The notes under the pieces were generated by a model. It had not been told where the DNA came from, did not search any database, and was given only the letters and a program-made list of their open reading frames with translations. Positions 16,858 to 26,174 of a stretch of 56,016 nt of DNA are shown in pieces (position 1 is the first letter of the stretch; every line of letters begins with the position of its first letter). The stretch is taken from NCBI GenBank assembly GCA_050289625.1, contig JBNKGC010000011.1, forward strand, positions 1 to 56,016, in the 5' to 3' direction. The translations under genes and the position numbers were made by a program. This stretch comes from NIC37A-2 sp050289625. GTDB taxonomy: Bacteria > Myxococcota_A > Polyangia > Polyangiales > Polyangiaceae.

Positions 16858-16987
16858 CGGGGCTTCGAACTATGCCTACGCCGCGCGCAAACGCAACGCT
16901 TGCTGCGGTACGCCGGGCGTCGACCCGTCTACAGCGGTGCGCTCACCGCAAGCGGTCGCCCGTACAGGGCCGGGCGGAGCGAGGTTT

Positions 16988-17521
16988 TCAGAAGTACTTC
17001 TGCGCCATGCGCTCGACGGTGCGATGCGTGCGGATCGTCATCAAGCCGAGACACGTCTCGACTTGCTTGAGGTCGAGCTCGGATTGAGACATTCCGCCGC
17101 TGGGCCACCAGTAGAGCTCCTGCCCGTCGAGGGCGAGCCAGTCGTCGTCGCTTTCGAGAGCGAGGGCGGCCCGGGCGGCCGCGGGTGACGGCACCGAACG
17201 GAGGAAGGCGACCTGGAGCTTTCCGGCACTCTCCCTCCTGCCTCGATCCGCGAAGGGAAGGTCCCGTGCGATGCGCTCGAGGTCTTTGGCGGTTCGCAAG
17301 AACGCCCGCACCTCGTAGCCCAAGGAATCGCTCAGGCCCTGCTCAATGCGCTTGGTCAGAGTCGCGACGCTTCCGGAGGCCTCGCAGACGAGGTTCCCGC
17401 TGGCGAGAAATGCCGCCACGTTTTCGAAGCCCAGCTCTTCGAGGGCGCGAGTCAACTCCAGGTTTTTGATTCGCCGCCGGCCCAGGTTCATGCCGCGAAG
17501 GAAGACTGCAAGGCGAGCCAT
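16988..17521 (-). CDS. DUF1697 family protein
   Basis: The 177-residue product starting at ATG 17521 has the DUF1697 pattern: MARLAVFLRGMNLGRRRIKNLELTRALEELGFENVAAFLASGNLVCEA at the N-terminus and LALDGQELYWWPSGGMSQSEL near the end. Length is normal for the family, which is widespread and without established biochemistry. The open frame runs 101 codons further upstream but loses similarity and would run into the uvrA start. It is divergent from the uvrA-like gene across about 150 bp. Confidence 0.85.
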   Translation of the reverse strand: MARLAVFLRGMNLGRRRIKNLELTRALEELGFENVAAFLASGNLVCEASGSVATLTKRIEQGLSDSLGYEVRAFLRTAKDLERIARDLPFADRGRRESAGKLQVAFLRSVPSPAAARAALALESDDDWLALDGQELYWWPSGGMSQSELDLKQVETCLGLMTIRTHRTVERMAQKYF

Positions 17522-17674
17522 CGCGCGAGCCAATCTCGTCCAAAAAGCCGAAGAGGCCAAGCCCCGTGGGATCGGTGGCTCGCGTGCGCTGCCCTTTCGG
17601 TCGAGGTACCGCCCCGGAAGGTCTCCTCGCGATCGCGCACTTTGCTCCGGGCGGTTTTCGCCTATGAGTACCCC

Positions 17675-20600
17675 ATGCTGGAGACCAGGCTTCGAGGAGC
17701 GCGGACGCACAATCTCCGTGGCGTGGACCTCGATGTTCGGCCGGGTGAAGTGCTCGTCTTGACGGGGGTCTCGGGTGCGGGCAAGAGCTCGCTGGCTCTC
17801 GATACCCTCTACGCCGAAGGACAACGTCGCTTCGTCGAGAGTTTCAGTCCCTACGCGCGTCAGTTCCTCGAGCGCCTCGAGCGACCGCCGATGGAGGGAC
17901 TCGAACCGGTACCGGCTGGGGTCGCCGTCGACCGCAAGGCGCCGATCAAGAGCTCCCGCTCGACGGTGGCCACGATGGCCGACATCGAGCCGTACTTGTG
18001 CGGCTTATTTGCCAAGCAATCGCGCCCGCAATGTCCCGAGCACGGTGCCCCTGCGGTCGCGACCGACGTGAGCTCCGCGACCGAACGTGTGCTGAGCGAG
18101 CTTTCGGGGGACCGGATCGTGGTGACCTATCCGGTAAAGCTGGGCGGCACCGAGGACTATCTCGATCTGCGCGACGCCCTGCTGGCAGAAGGCTATCGAC
18201 GCATCTGGCTCGAAGGGGAGGTCCGTGACCTCGATGGCGTCGCTCCCTCGGAAGCGCTCGCGCGCGGTGGGGTGGAAGTGGTGCTCGATCGAGTGCGCGT
18301 CGAACCGCGGTCACGGAGTCGAATCGCGAGTGCTCTCGAGGCGGCATTTTCTCGGGGCGGTTCCGCTTTCGTCCACGGCCAGGCGACCTTGTCCCTGCGC
18401 CAGGGGTTGTCTTGTCCGGAATGTGGGCTTCGCCTGGCCCCACCCCGTCCAGGTCTCTTCTCGTACGAATCCCCGCTCGGCGCTTGCGAGAACTGCCGTG
18501 GCTTCGGTCGAGTGCTCGGCATCGACCTGGACAAGGTGATTCCAGACGATCGACTCAGTCTCGCTGACGGAGCGATTCGTCCGTGGCGAGGAGACTCGGC
18601 CGCGCACGAACGCACGACCCTGCGCAGGTTCTGTCAGGCGCGCGACATCGACTTCCACGCACCTTGGCGAGAGCTCCCGCGCAAGGCGCAGCAGAGCATC
18701 GTGGAGGGCGGTTCGTATTCTGGGGGGCGCTACTACGGCATCGTCGGGTGGTTTTCCTGGCTCGAGACCAAGACCTACAAGATGCACGTGCGCGTCTTCC
18801 TGTCGCGCTTTCGATCGTACGATCCGTGCCCCGTGTGCCGGGGGAGTCGACTGAACGATCACGCTCGCTCCTACCGTGTCCTGGGTCGTGATTTGAGCGA
18901 GTGGCACGAGCTCGAGATCTCGGACGTGCTCAGCGAGCTCGACGCGGTCGAACCGGACGGTCCGCACGCGGCTCTTCTTCTCCGTGAGCTGAAAGCCCGG
19001 CTTTCGTACCTGGATCGGGTTGGTCTCGGTTATCTCACGCTCGACCGGCAGGCCCGCACTCTGTCCGGCGGTGAAGCGCAGCGCGTCACCCTGACCGCGG
19101 CGCTTGGGACCTCTCTCCACAACGCTCTGTTCGTGCTCGACGAGCCAACGGTTGGTCTTCATCCCGCCGACGTCGAGCCGCTCACCAAGCTGATCCGAGA
19201 GCTCGCCGAGCGCAACAACGCGGTGGTCGTGATCGAGCACGATCCGCGCATTATCGCCGCGGCCGATCGAATCGTAGAAATTGGTCCGGGCGCAGGCGTG
19301 CGGGGCGGGAGCGTCGTCTTCGACGGCAGTGTCACCGAAGCTGTTCGGGCGGGGGGAGCTACGGCGCGCGCCCTTCAAGCGCGCGCCGCGCGAGGAAACG
19401 AACGAGAGTCCGCCAAGAAGTGTTTGTCGCTGCGAGGTGCCTCCGAGCACAACCTCGTCGATCTCGACTTGGATCTGCCGCTCGAACGCTTCGTTGCGGT
19501 CAGTGGTCCGAGCGGCTCCGGAAAGAGCACGCTGGTCGTCGACGTCCTTTACCGAGCGCTCGCTCGCGAGCTTGGCGCGATGGACGTCGAGCGGCCGGGC
19601 GCCTTCCGGAGCCTTCGAGGTCAGAAGCACGTGAGCGCCGTGGAGCTGGTCGATCAGGCTCCGCTCGGCCGCACGTCCCGAGGCAACCCCGCGACCTACA
19701 CGAAGGCCTGGGACACCGTGCGGAAGCTGTTCGCCTCGGAGCCGAGTGCCAAAGCGCACGAGCTCGATGCGTCCAAGTTTTCCTTCAACGTCGAGGGCGG
19801 GCGCTGCGAGGCGTGCGCAGGTGAAGGCTACGAGACCGTCGAGATGCAGTTCTTGGCGGATGTCTCCCTCGTGTGCCCGGTGTGTCGGGGCCGACGTTTT
19901 CGTGAGGAGGTGCTCAGCGTGCGGCATCGAGGGCACACCATCGCAGACGTGCTCGACATGACCGTGGATGCGGCGCTCGAGCTGTGGCCCGATCAAAGGG
20001 GCATCGTGCGATCCCTCACGCCCCTGAAGAATCTGGGCCTCGGGTACTTGAAGCTCGGACAGCCTCTATCGACTTTGTCCGGCGGTGAGGCGCAGCGTTT
20101 GAAGCTCGCACGCTCTCTGCGCGACCCGAAACCGGGAACACTGTACGTGCTCGACGAACCCAGCGCGGGTCTTCACGCGGACGAAGTGGCGCTGCTCGTG
20201 GAAGCACTCGAAGTGCTCCTTCGTTCGGGAGGTTCGGTGATTGTGGTCGACCACGACTTGGACGTGCTTCGGGCAGCCGAACACCTGATCGAGCTTGGAC
20301 CGGGCGGAGGCCTTCAGGGCGGCCGAGTCGTGGCCGAGGGGCCTCCGAGCAAAGTGGCGAAAGCCGACACGCACACGGGCGCTGCACTTCGGAAGGCACG
20401 ACGACCGAAACTGCGCGCGGCCGGCGCGCGCCGACGGACCGAGGCGCAAGAGCTCACCGTCCGTGGCGCACGGGAACACAACCTCCGCGACGTCTCGGTG
20501 AAGCTTCCGCACGGGCAGCTCAGTGTGGTGACGGGACCGAGTGGATCGGGCAAGAGCTCTCTGGCGTTCGACGTCGTCTTCGCAGAGGGGCAACGCCGCT

Positions 20601-22990
20601 TCCTGGAGACGCTCACTCCCTATGCTCGCCAGTTCTTGCCGACGATGGCGCGCCCCGACGTCGACGCGGTGGTCGGTGTCCCGCCGTCGATTGCGCTGGA
20701 GCAGCGAACGAGTCGCGCGGGCGCTCGCTCGACGGTCGCTACCGTGACGGAGGTGGCGCACTACCTGCGTCTCGCGTACGCGAAGCTCGGCGTCGTGCAC
20801 TGTCCCGATCACGACACCCCCATCGGGCGCTCGAGCCTCGACGAAATCCACGGGCAGCTTCGCCGCGCCTCGGGCCGAGCGACGGTCCTTGCGCCGGTGG
20901 TGCGCGCTCGCAAGGGGACGTATCTGGACGTGTTCAACGCTGCTTCTCGCGCGGGGTTCGCTTGGGCGTTGTGCGATGGTCGACGCGTGGCCACAGACGA
21001 TCCGCCGCGCCTCGCCAAGACGAAGGAACACGACATCGATCTGGTCATGCTCGAGGGCGTCAACGCGCGGAGCATCGAACGCTCGGATCTGGAGCGAGCC
21101 CTTTCGTGGGGCGACGGCATGATCAAATGGGTTGATGCGAAGGGGCGAGTGCGTGAACTCTCCTTGTCCGGCAGTTGCCCGGAGTGTGGCTTTTCCAGCG
21201 GCGAGTTGGACCCGCGCTTCTTTTCGTTCAACACTCGCCAGGGGCAATGTCCGGCCTGCGAGGGCACGGGCATTTCCGCGGCCGCAGCGAGCCAAACGAC
21301 CGAACGTCGCGGGCGCGGGCGAAAGCGCGGCCGAAAGCCGAAGCAGGTAGTGGAGAGCGGTGCGAAAACGGTGTGTCCGGTCTGCGCGGGGTCGCGCCTG
21401 GCTTCGCTCCCGCGCGGCGTGCGGCTTTTGGACGAGCGCTACGAGGAGCTCTCCCGGCGCAGCGTGCGGAGTGCTCTGCGACGCGTCGAGAGCTGGACGT
21501 TTTCCGACGCCGAGCGACCCATCGCAGAGCCAGTGACCGCGGAGCTTCTGCGGCGCCTGCGATTCCTGGAGGAGGTCGGGCTGGGGTACCTCGCGCTTGA
21601 CCGGGCGGCCTCGACTTTGTCCGGAGGTGAGATGCAACGGCTTCGCTTGGCAGCGCAACTCGGCGCAGGACTCACCGGAGCTCTTTACGTACTGGACGAG
21701 CCGACGATCGGCCTGCACCCACGGGACACCGGGCGTTTGCTCTCGAACCTGCGCCACTTGGTCGACACGGGCTCCACCGTGCTGGTGGTCGAGCACGACG
21801 AAGAAACGATCCGTGCCGCCGATCACTTGATCGACTTGGGCCCTTCAGGAGGCAAGGGGGGCGGGCGAATCGTGGCGGAGGGGGCTCCCAAGAAAGTTCT
21901 CGCCCAGGCCAAGTCACCAACCGGACGAGCCCTCTCGAGTCCGCCCGTGCTGCGGCCCATGCGACCGGTGGATGGCGATGTCCCTCGCCTCCGTCTGGAG
22001 GGCGCGCGTGACAACAACCTGAAGGGCGATCCGATCGAAGTCCCGCTGGGGCGCCTGACCTGTGTCGCCGGGGTGAGTGGCTCGGGGAAGAGCACGTTGG
22101 TGCGCGGCGTGCTGCTTCCGGCGTTGCGCGAGGAGTTGCACCGAGTCACCGAGGGCCCGGGGCCGTTCGATCGCTTGGAAGGCTACGAACCTTTGAAGCG
22201 GGCGATCGCCGTCGATCAGTCGCCGATCGGACGCACGCCACGATCGGTGCCCGCGACGTTCCTCGGGATCTGGGACCCGATCCGCAGGCTCTTTGCTTCC
22301 CTGCCGGAATCGCAGGTGCAGGGTTTTTCTCCGGCACGCTTTTCGTTCAACACGGCCGCCGGAGGGCGCTGTCCTGCATGCGAGGGACAGGGGGTGATCA
22401 GCCACGAGATGAGCTTCTTGCCGGATGTGGTTACCCCGTGCAGTACCTGCGAAGGGACGCGGTTCGAGCCGAGAACGCTTTCGGTGCGCTATCTCGGGTA
22501 CACCATCGGGCAGATCCTCGCGCTGACGGCAGAGCAGGCCGTCGACGTCTTCGCGCATCACCCCAAGGTTCGCGCGCCGCTCCAAACCCTGTGCGATCTT
22601 GGAGCGGGGTACATCTCTCTCGGGCAGGGTTCGCACACGTTGTCCGGTGGTGAAGCACAGCGCCTCAAGTTGGCTTCCGAACTTACCGCGGGCGCTCGTC
22701 ACGAACCCACGCTCTACGTGCTCGACGAACCGACGACCGGACTTCACCTCGCCGACGTCGCGAGACTGCTCACCGTTCTCGATCGATTGGTCGAGCGGGG
22801 GGACACGCTCGTGGTGATCGAGCACCATCCGGAAGTGATTGCCGGTGCGGACTGGGTCGTCGAGCTCGGGCCGGAGGGGGGTGAAGCAGGAGGGCGAGTC
22901 GTCTTCGAAGGGGCGCCGCGAGAGCTCGCAAAACGCAAGACTGCGACGGGTCCGATCGTCAAGCAGGTGCTTCGCGCGGCGCGATCCTGA
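17675..22990 (+). CDS. Double-length UvrA-like excision nuclease subunit
   Basis: The 1,771-residue protein is two UvrA units in one chain, against about 950 residues for normal UvrA. Four Walker A motifs occur: GVSGAGKSS (31), GPSGSGKST (about 611), GPSGSGKSS (about 952) and GVSGSGKST (about 1466), each with an LSGGE signature and a VLDEP Walker B. Zinc-finger cysteines are kept in both halves: CPEC/CENC, then GGRCEAC with CPVC in unit 1, and CPEC/CPAC, then GGRCPAC with CSTC in unit 2. UvrA normally dimerises, loads UvrB and recognises bulky DNA lesions; here one polypeptide could supply the whole dimer. It is therefore probably a second UvrA beside a standard one elsewhere. ATG 17675 is chosen because UvrA similarity begins there (RLRGARTHNL); a TTG at 17642 is less likely. 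Confidence 0.92.
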   Translation: MLETRLRGARTHNLRGVDLDVRPGEVLVLTGVSGAGKSSLALDTLYAEGQRRFVESFSPYARQFLERLERPPMEGLEPVPAGVAVDRKAPIKSSRSTVATMADIEPYLCGLFAKQSRPQCPEHGAPAVATDVSSATERVLSELSGDRIVVTYPVKLGGTEDYLDLRDALLAEGYRRIWLEGEVRDLDGVAPSEALARGGVEVVLDRVRVEPRSRSRIASALEAAFSRGGSAFVHGQATLSLRQGLSCPECGLRLAPPRPGLFSYESPLGACENCRGFGRVLGIDLDKVIPDDRLSLADGAIRPWRGDSAAHERTTLRRFCQARDIDFHAPWRELPRKAQQSIVEGGSYSGGRYYGIVGWFSWLETKTYKMHVRVFLSRFRSYDPCPVCRGSRLNDHARSYRVLGRDLSEWHELEISDVLSELDAVEPDGPHAALLLRELKARLSYLDRVGLGYLTLDRQARTLSGGEAQRVTLTAALGTSLHNALFVLDEPTVGLHPADVEPLTKLIRELAERNNAVVVIEHDPRIIAAADRIVEIGPGAGVRGGSVVFDGSVTEAVRAGGATARALQARAARGNERESAKKCLSLRGASEHNLVDLDLDLPLERFVAVSGPSGSGKSTLVVDVLYRALARELGAMDVERPGAFRSLRGQKHVSAVELVDQAPLGRTSRGNPATYTKAWDTVRKLFASEPSAKAHELDASKFSFNVEGGRCEACAGEGYETVEMQFLADVSLVCPVCRGRRFREEVLSVRHRGHTIADVLDMTVDAALELWPDQRGIVRSLTPLKNLGLGYLKLGQPLSTLSGGEAQRLKLARSLRDPKPGTLYVLDEPSAGLHADEVALLVEALEVLLRSGGSVIVVDHDLDVLRAAEHLIELGPGGGLQGGRVVAEGPPSKVAKADTHTGAALRKARRPKLRAAGARRRTEAQELTVRGAREHNLRDVSVKLPHGQLSVVTGPSGSGKSSLAFDVVFAEGQRRFLETLTPYARQFLPTMARPDVDAVVGVPPSIALEQRTSRAGARSTVATVTEVAHYLRLAYAKLGVVHCPDHDTPIGRSSLDEIHGQLRRASGRATVLAPVVRARKGTYLDVFNAASRAGFAWALCDGRRVATDDPPRLAKTKEHDIDLVMLEGVNARSIERSDLERALSWGDGMIKWVDAKGRVRELSLSGSCPECGFSSGELDPRFFSFNTRQGQCPACEGTGISAAAASQTTERRGRGRKRGRKPKQVVESGAKTVCPVCAGSRLASLPRGVRLLDERYEELSRRSVRSALRRVESWTFSDAERPIAEPVTAELLRRLRFLEEVGLGYLALDRAASTLSGGEMQRLRLAAQLGAGLTGALYVLDEPTIGLHPRDTGRLLSNLRHLVDTGSTVLVVEHDEETIRAADHLIDLGPSGGKGGGRIVAEGAPKKVLAQAKSPTGRALSSPPVLRPMRPVDGDVPRLRLEGARDNNLKGDPIEVPLGRLTCVAGVSGSGKSTLVRGVLLPALREELHRVTEGPGPFDRLEGYEPLKRAIAVDQSPIGRTPRSVPATFLGIWDPIRRLFASLPESQVQGFSPARFSFNTAAGGRCPACEGQGVISHEMSFLPDVVTPCSTCEGTRFEPRTLSVRYLGYTIGQILALTAEQAVDVFAHHPKVRAPLQTLCDLGAGYISLGQGSHTLSGGEAQRLKLASELTAGARHEPTLYVLDEPTTGLHLADVARLLTVLDRLVERGDTLVVIEHHPEVIAGADWVVELGPEGGEAGGRVVFEGAPRELAKRKTATGPIVKQVLRAARS

Positions 22991-23093
22991 CAGGTACCGC
23001 GAACCGTCGTTGGGCGCTGCGGGGCTCGTAAGCCGCAGACTCAGATCTGTCCGGGTTTTCGGGTCAAGTAGAGGTCTTCACACCCGAACTCCC

Positions 23094-23121
23094 GCGCCGC
23101 ACGACTCGTAGCGTGCGGCGC
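23094..23121. terminator. Bidirectional hairpin between uvrA and GH16 genes
   Basis: A perfect 10-bp stem (GCGCCGCACG at 23094-23103 with CGTGCGGCGC at 23112-23121) encloses an eight-base loop between two convergent genes. U-tracts are absent on both sides, but the position and stability suit termination. Confidence 0.5.
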
Positions 23122-23198
23122 AATCAAACCAATTGGTTCCCGCGGTACAGTGGTGGGCGCACGCGGAATCGGGTGGATGTTTTCTCGCGGAGGGCTCT

Positions 23199-24161
23199 TC
23201 AGTTGCCCACGTACTCGTAGGCGCGCACCCAGTCGTAAGTGGCTTCCGCGGGAAGTGCCGCGTCGTCGACGGCACCCGCCCATCCGGTGAGGTTCGCCGT
23301 ATCTTCGACGGGCCACGCGTTGAGCATCAAGCGCGAGTCGAGGGTGAGAAATTCTGCAACCTGGTCGGTCTGCGTGTGGACGAGCTCCTCGTCGACGTAG
23401 AAGTTCACCTCCTCGGGCAGCCACTCGATCGCGTAGACGTGGAAGTCTGCAGACGGGTCGAAGTCGAGCGTGGCATGCTGCTCGTGGGTGGTCCGTACGT
23501 CCGCCGCGTTCCAGTGGATCACGTTAAACTGAACCGAGGTGGGATCCTTGCCGAGGAATTCGATGTCGATCTCGTTCCAGTTTTCCTCGAGGGCCGCATC
23601 CGCCCAGTGGTCGTAGTAGGTGAAGAGGGACGAGACGAGTCCACTCCCGCTTGCGAAACGCGCCCGGGTTTCGAAGCGACCGTAGCTGAAGAAGGCCTGG
23701 GTGCGGAGCTCACCGCCGCGGTAGGTCTTTCCTTCCGCCGAGGGCGTGTCCGCTTTTTCGATGCGAAGGTGCAGGGCTCCGTCGGAGACGGTCACCATGT
23801 TCGGATCGAACTGCGCGGCGTTCTCGGTGAAGGTGTGGCTGGCCTTCATCCAGCGCGCCGTGTCGAGAGCGTCGAAATCGTCGTGGAAGAGGAGCGAAAA
23901 GCCAGCGCGCTCCGGGGCCGTGGCGTTCGGTTCGAGATTTGGCCCGGAGCCGCCCGCCGCCGTTGCGCCGGAGCCCCCTGAGCTCGACGGGGTCCCGCCA
24001 CCGCTGCCGCCGCTATTCGATGGGGCCATCCCCCCACTGCCACCGGTGTCGGAGGCCGCGGCGTTTGTCGAGTCGGCGTCGTCGCTGCAAGCGACGCTCA
24101 GGATGGAGGCGAGCGTCAACAGGACGAGCGGGCTCCGCCGGAGGCGGGCCGGTGACTGCAT
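23199..24161 (-). CDS. Glycoside hydrolase family 16 lipoprotein
   Basis: The 320-residue product has a lipoprotein signal (MQSPARLRRS, lipobox LSVAC, Cys25), a Gly/Ser-rich linker and a GH16 beta-jelly-roll domain. The catalytic motif ExDxE is present in WNEIDIEFLG (near 195), and FARWM-like, FSYGRFETRARF, HVYAIEW and VNFYVDEELVHT flank it as in bacterial beta-glucanases. GH16 retaining enzymes cut beta-1,3 or beta-1,3-1,4 glucans and galactans; the exact substrate cannot be told. ATG 24161 gives the best signal peptide, though ATG 24281 lies in frame. It is divergent from an AraC-type regulator that may control it. Confidence 0.88.
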   Translation of the reverse strand: MQSPARLRRSPLVLLTLASILSVACSDDADSTNAAASDTGGSGGMAPSNSGGSGGGTPSSSGGSGATAAGGSGPNLEPNATAPERAGFSLLFHDDFDALDTARWMKASHTFTENAAQFDPNMVTVSDGALHLRIEKADTPSAEGKTYRGGELRTQAFFSYGRFETRARFASGSGLVSSLFTYYDHWADAALEENWNEIDIEFLGKDPTSVQFNVIHWNAADVRTTHEQHATLDFDPSADFHVYAIEWLPEEVNFYVDEELVHTQTDQVAEFLTLDSRLMLNAWPVEDTANLTGWAGAVDDAALPAEATYDWVRAYEYVGN

Positions 24162-24677
24162 TGCAGCGTTGAAAGACGCCGGGCGCGAGAGCGACGCTGG
24201 CCCTGAAAGTGAGTTTGGAGAAAAGCCGTCGACCGAGGACGAGTCCCGAAGCGAAGAAGAGTGGCGCATATTGTTCTTCATTTACGCCGCCGTGGGCGTC
24301 GGGGCTTCGCAAAATCTGCCGAACCGAACCGGGGCGCACGCGGGGGCTTCGCGCTTTCGCTAGCCAAGCGATGGGTGCGATGGGTAGAGGTAGGGAAAGC
24401 GCCTCCCCGAGGTGGCAAATGCACGATCGGGGCTCGGGGTCTTCTCGAAATCTGTCGGACTGAATCTGTCGCGCTGAATCTGTTGATTAATCGCAAGCGC
24501 CGCCGCAAGCGGACGGCGCCATGAGCACACACATGCTGCGCATGTCGGTGGGGCACACTCAGGTGCGTACCACGCCCGAGTGCGCCGCTTCCGAGGGCAG
24601 GCGCCGTTCCGCCCCGGCGTTGGATGGGGACTTTCTCTGCTGGGGCGGACCGGCCTTCCTGCTAAACTCGGCAGACG
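24162..24677. promoter_or_regulatory. Control region between GH16 and AraC genes
   Basis: These 516 bp hold no convincing gene. The plus half contains the 14-bp tandem repeats at 24449-24490, and the minus half has an imperfect dyad (GGCG...CGCC at about 24264-24289). Both genes presumably take their promoters from here. Confidence 0.45.
24449..24490 (+). repeat. 14-bp tandem repeat, possible regulator site
   Basis: AATCTGTCGGACTG and AATCTGTCGCGCTG are consecutive, and a third partial copy AATCTGTTG follows in phase. Regularly spaced direct repeats are typical binding sites for AraC-family proteins, and the AraC gene starts about 190 bp downstream. Confidence 0.45.
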
Positions 24678-25496
24678 ATGGTCGGCAGCTGGCGCGAGGA
24701 CGAAAGGCTCGGGGTGTGGTTCAGCACCGCGCTGTCGACCCGACTTCCCGCGCACGAACATGTGGGCACCGAAGTCAACCTGCTGATGGCCGGAACGGTG
24801 CGCTACCGGACGGCGGGTCGGGACCTAGCGGCACGCGCGGGGGATCTTTTGATCTTGCCCGCGTTCGACACGCACGAGTTGCTTGAAGTGAGCGATGACG
24901 CCGCCTTGTGGGTCGTCGAAGCGACGCGTCCGCTCTCCGCGCTCGAGAGCAATGGAGCCCGCGTGCTGCGCCCGGAGTATCGTGGTCGTGGAGAGCTTCA
25001 CCGTCTGGCGCGGCAGCTCTGGCTCAGGCCTCCCGGCTCACGAGCGGCGCGAGCAACGGACGCGCTCATCGCGCGGCTCCTCGACCTCGAACATACGGAC
25101 GAGCCGCCACTGGCGCCCCTGCACCCCGCAGTAGTGCGGGCTCGTCGCCTTTGCGAATGTGAGCAAGGCGGACCCTCCGACATGAGGCAGCTGGCGCGGC
25201 AAGCGGGCATCAGCGAAAGCAGGCTGGCGCACCTGTTCGCCGATCAAGTTGGTCTGACTCCACTCCAGTATCGAAACTACGCACGCGTGCAGACCTTCAT
25301 CCGATCGTTCGAGCGAGGGGGCTCGAACCTCCTCGAGGCTGCCCTGGCGGCGGGGTTCGGCAGCTACGCGCAATTCCACCGCGTGTTCCGCCAGGTCTGT
25401 GGAGTTAGTCCGAATGAGCACATGGAGTTCCTGAAAAGGAGTCCGGTCGTGGATGCTCGGATCACCTTGGGGGATCACGCGGCGGTCGCCTCCTGA
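24678..25496 (+). CDS. AraC-family transcriptional regulator
   Basis: The 272-residue protein has an N-terminal cupin-like sensing part (LPAHEHVGTEVNLLMAG, then AGDLLILPAFDTHEL) and a C-terminal double helix-turn-helix (about 160-260). The first helix pair is MRQLARQAGISESRLAHLF and the second holds AALAAGFGSYAQFHRVFRQVCGVSPNEH, the family signature. By analogy it binds a small ligand, perhaps a sugar, and activates nearby transcription. The divergent GH16 gene and the tandem repeats between them point to local control of glycan degradation, which is inference. Confidence 0.88.
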   Translation: MVGSWREDERLGVWFSTALSTRLPAHEHVGTEVNLLMAGTVRYRTAGRDLAARAGDLLILPAFDTHELLEVSDDAALWVVEATRPLSALESNGARVLRPEYRGRGELHRLARQLWLRPPGSRAARATDALIARLLDLEHTDEPPLAPLHPAVVRARRLCECEQGGPSDMRQLARQAGISESRLAHLFADQVGLTPLQYRNYARVQTFIRSFERGGSNLLEAALAAGFGSYAQFHRVFRQVCGVSPNEHMEFLKRSPVVDARITLGDHAAVAS

Positions 25497-26174
25497 GGCT
25501 CGCCGCCCTCGATGCTCGGCGTGAGTCAACCCGTCGACACTCCGCTGCAGGCAAGTTGAAGCGCGGATGCGACGAGGAACGCAAAGAGAACGCATTTCGG
25601 CGAGGGCGTCGGGGATGCGCCGGACGGCTTGGAGCTCTGGCTCGACGACACCGGCGACGACGAGCGCTTTGAAGACCGGTAGACCGAAGGCGATTCGCCG
25701 GAAAAGGACGAGTACCACATACCGCTTTCGCATGTACGTCCGGAGGTGACTCCGACCTTCGCAAAAAAAGAGCTTGCCGAGGAGCAGCGCCCCTTGCAGT
25801 GACCGCGGAAATCACGAGGAGCGGATGGGTCGAGCCCCGCGCCGCCCAGCGTGAGCCTGTCGCGGGGCTGCTGCAGCCAGTGGCTTCCGACGAGGGGCCG
25901 CGGACAATGGTCGTCATGATGCCCGAGCCGACCCCGGAGCTTCCGCGCGAGCGGCTCGGCACGGCGCTCGATAGCCAGCTCGGCGAGTTGGGCGTCGAGG
26001 TGCAGTTGTCGGCGGGACGCGCTACCCTCCGCGTTGCCGAACTCGCGTGGGACGCCCAGCGCCGGCCGGTTTCGGGTGGACCCTGATTTTCCCCGCGCGG
26101 CACGGGGCCCGTGCGCTTCGGGAGGCTTGGCCTCACCGCGTCCGGATGCTTGCTGCCTGCTATGGTGCCCGTCG
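25497..26174. other. Mostly non-coding gap between AraC and PAP2 genes
   Basis: These 678 bp hold no complete gene that I can support. Long shadow frames on both strands are Ser/Arg-rich and look spurious. One short plus-strand stretch (25799-26086) looks more protein-like and is listed separately. Confidence 0.4.
25799..26086 (+). pseudogene. Possible gene fragment
   Basis: The frame encodes up to 95 residues (GTG start), or 59 from ATG 25907. The C-terminal 55 residues are protein-like (PELPRERLGTALDSQLGELGVEVQLS, then ATLRVAELAWDAQRR) and then stop abruptly. This resembles the beginning of a larger soluble protein whose remainder is missing, hence a possible decayed gene. The evidence is composition and helix pattern only. 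Confidence 0.25.

Noticed and set aside
16862..16900. A frame reading SNYAYAA near smpB, resembling a tmRNA tag
   Set aside because: No stop follows the AA, the gap is only 130 bp, and no tRNA-like ends are seen; coincidence.
20066..21826. Minus-strand frame of 586 residues inside the uvrA gene
   Set aside because: Shadow of a gene with four intact ATPase sites; no domain of its own.
25526..25720. Minus-strand 64-residue frame ending in a hydrophobic stretch with a lipobox-like LACS
   Set aside because: The hydrophobic part is at the extreme C-terminus and the rest is Ser-rich low-complexity. No ribosome binding site is present, so a real lipoprotein is unlikely.
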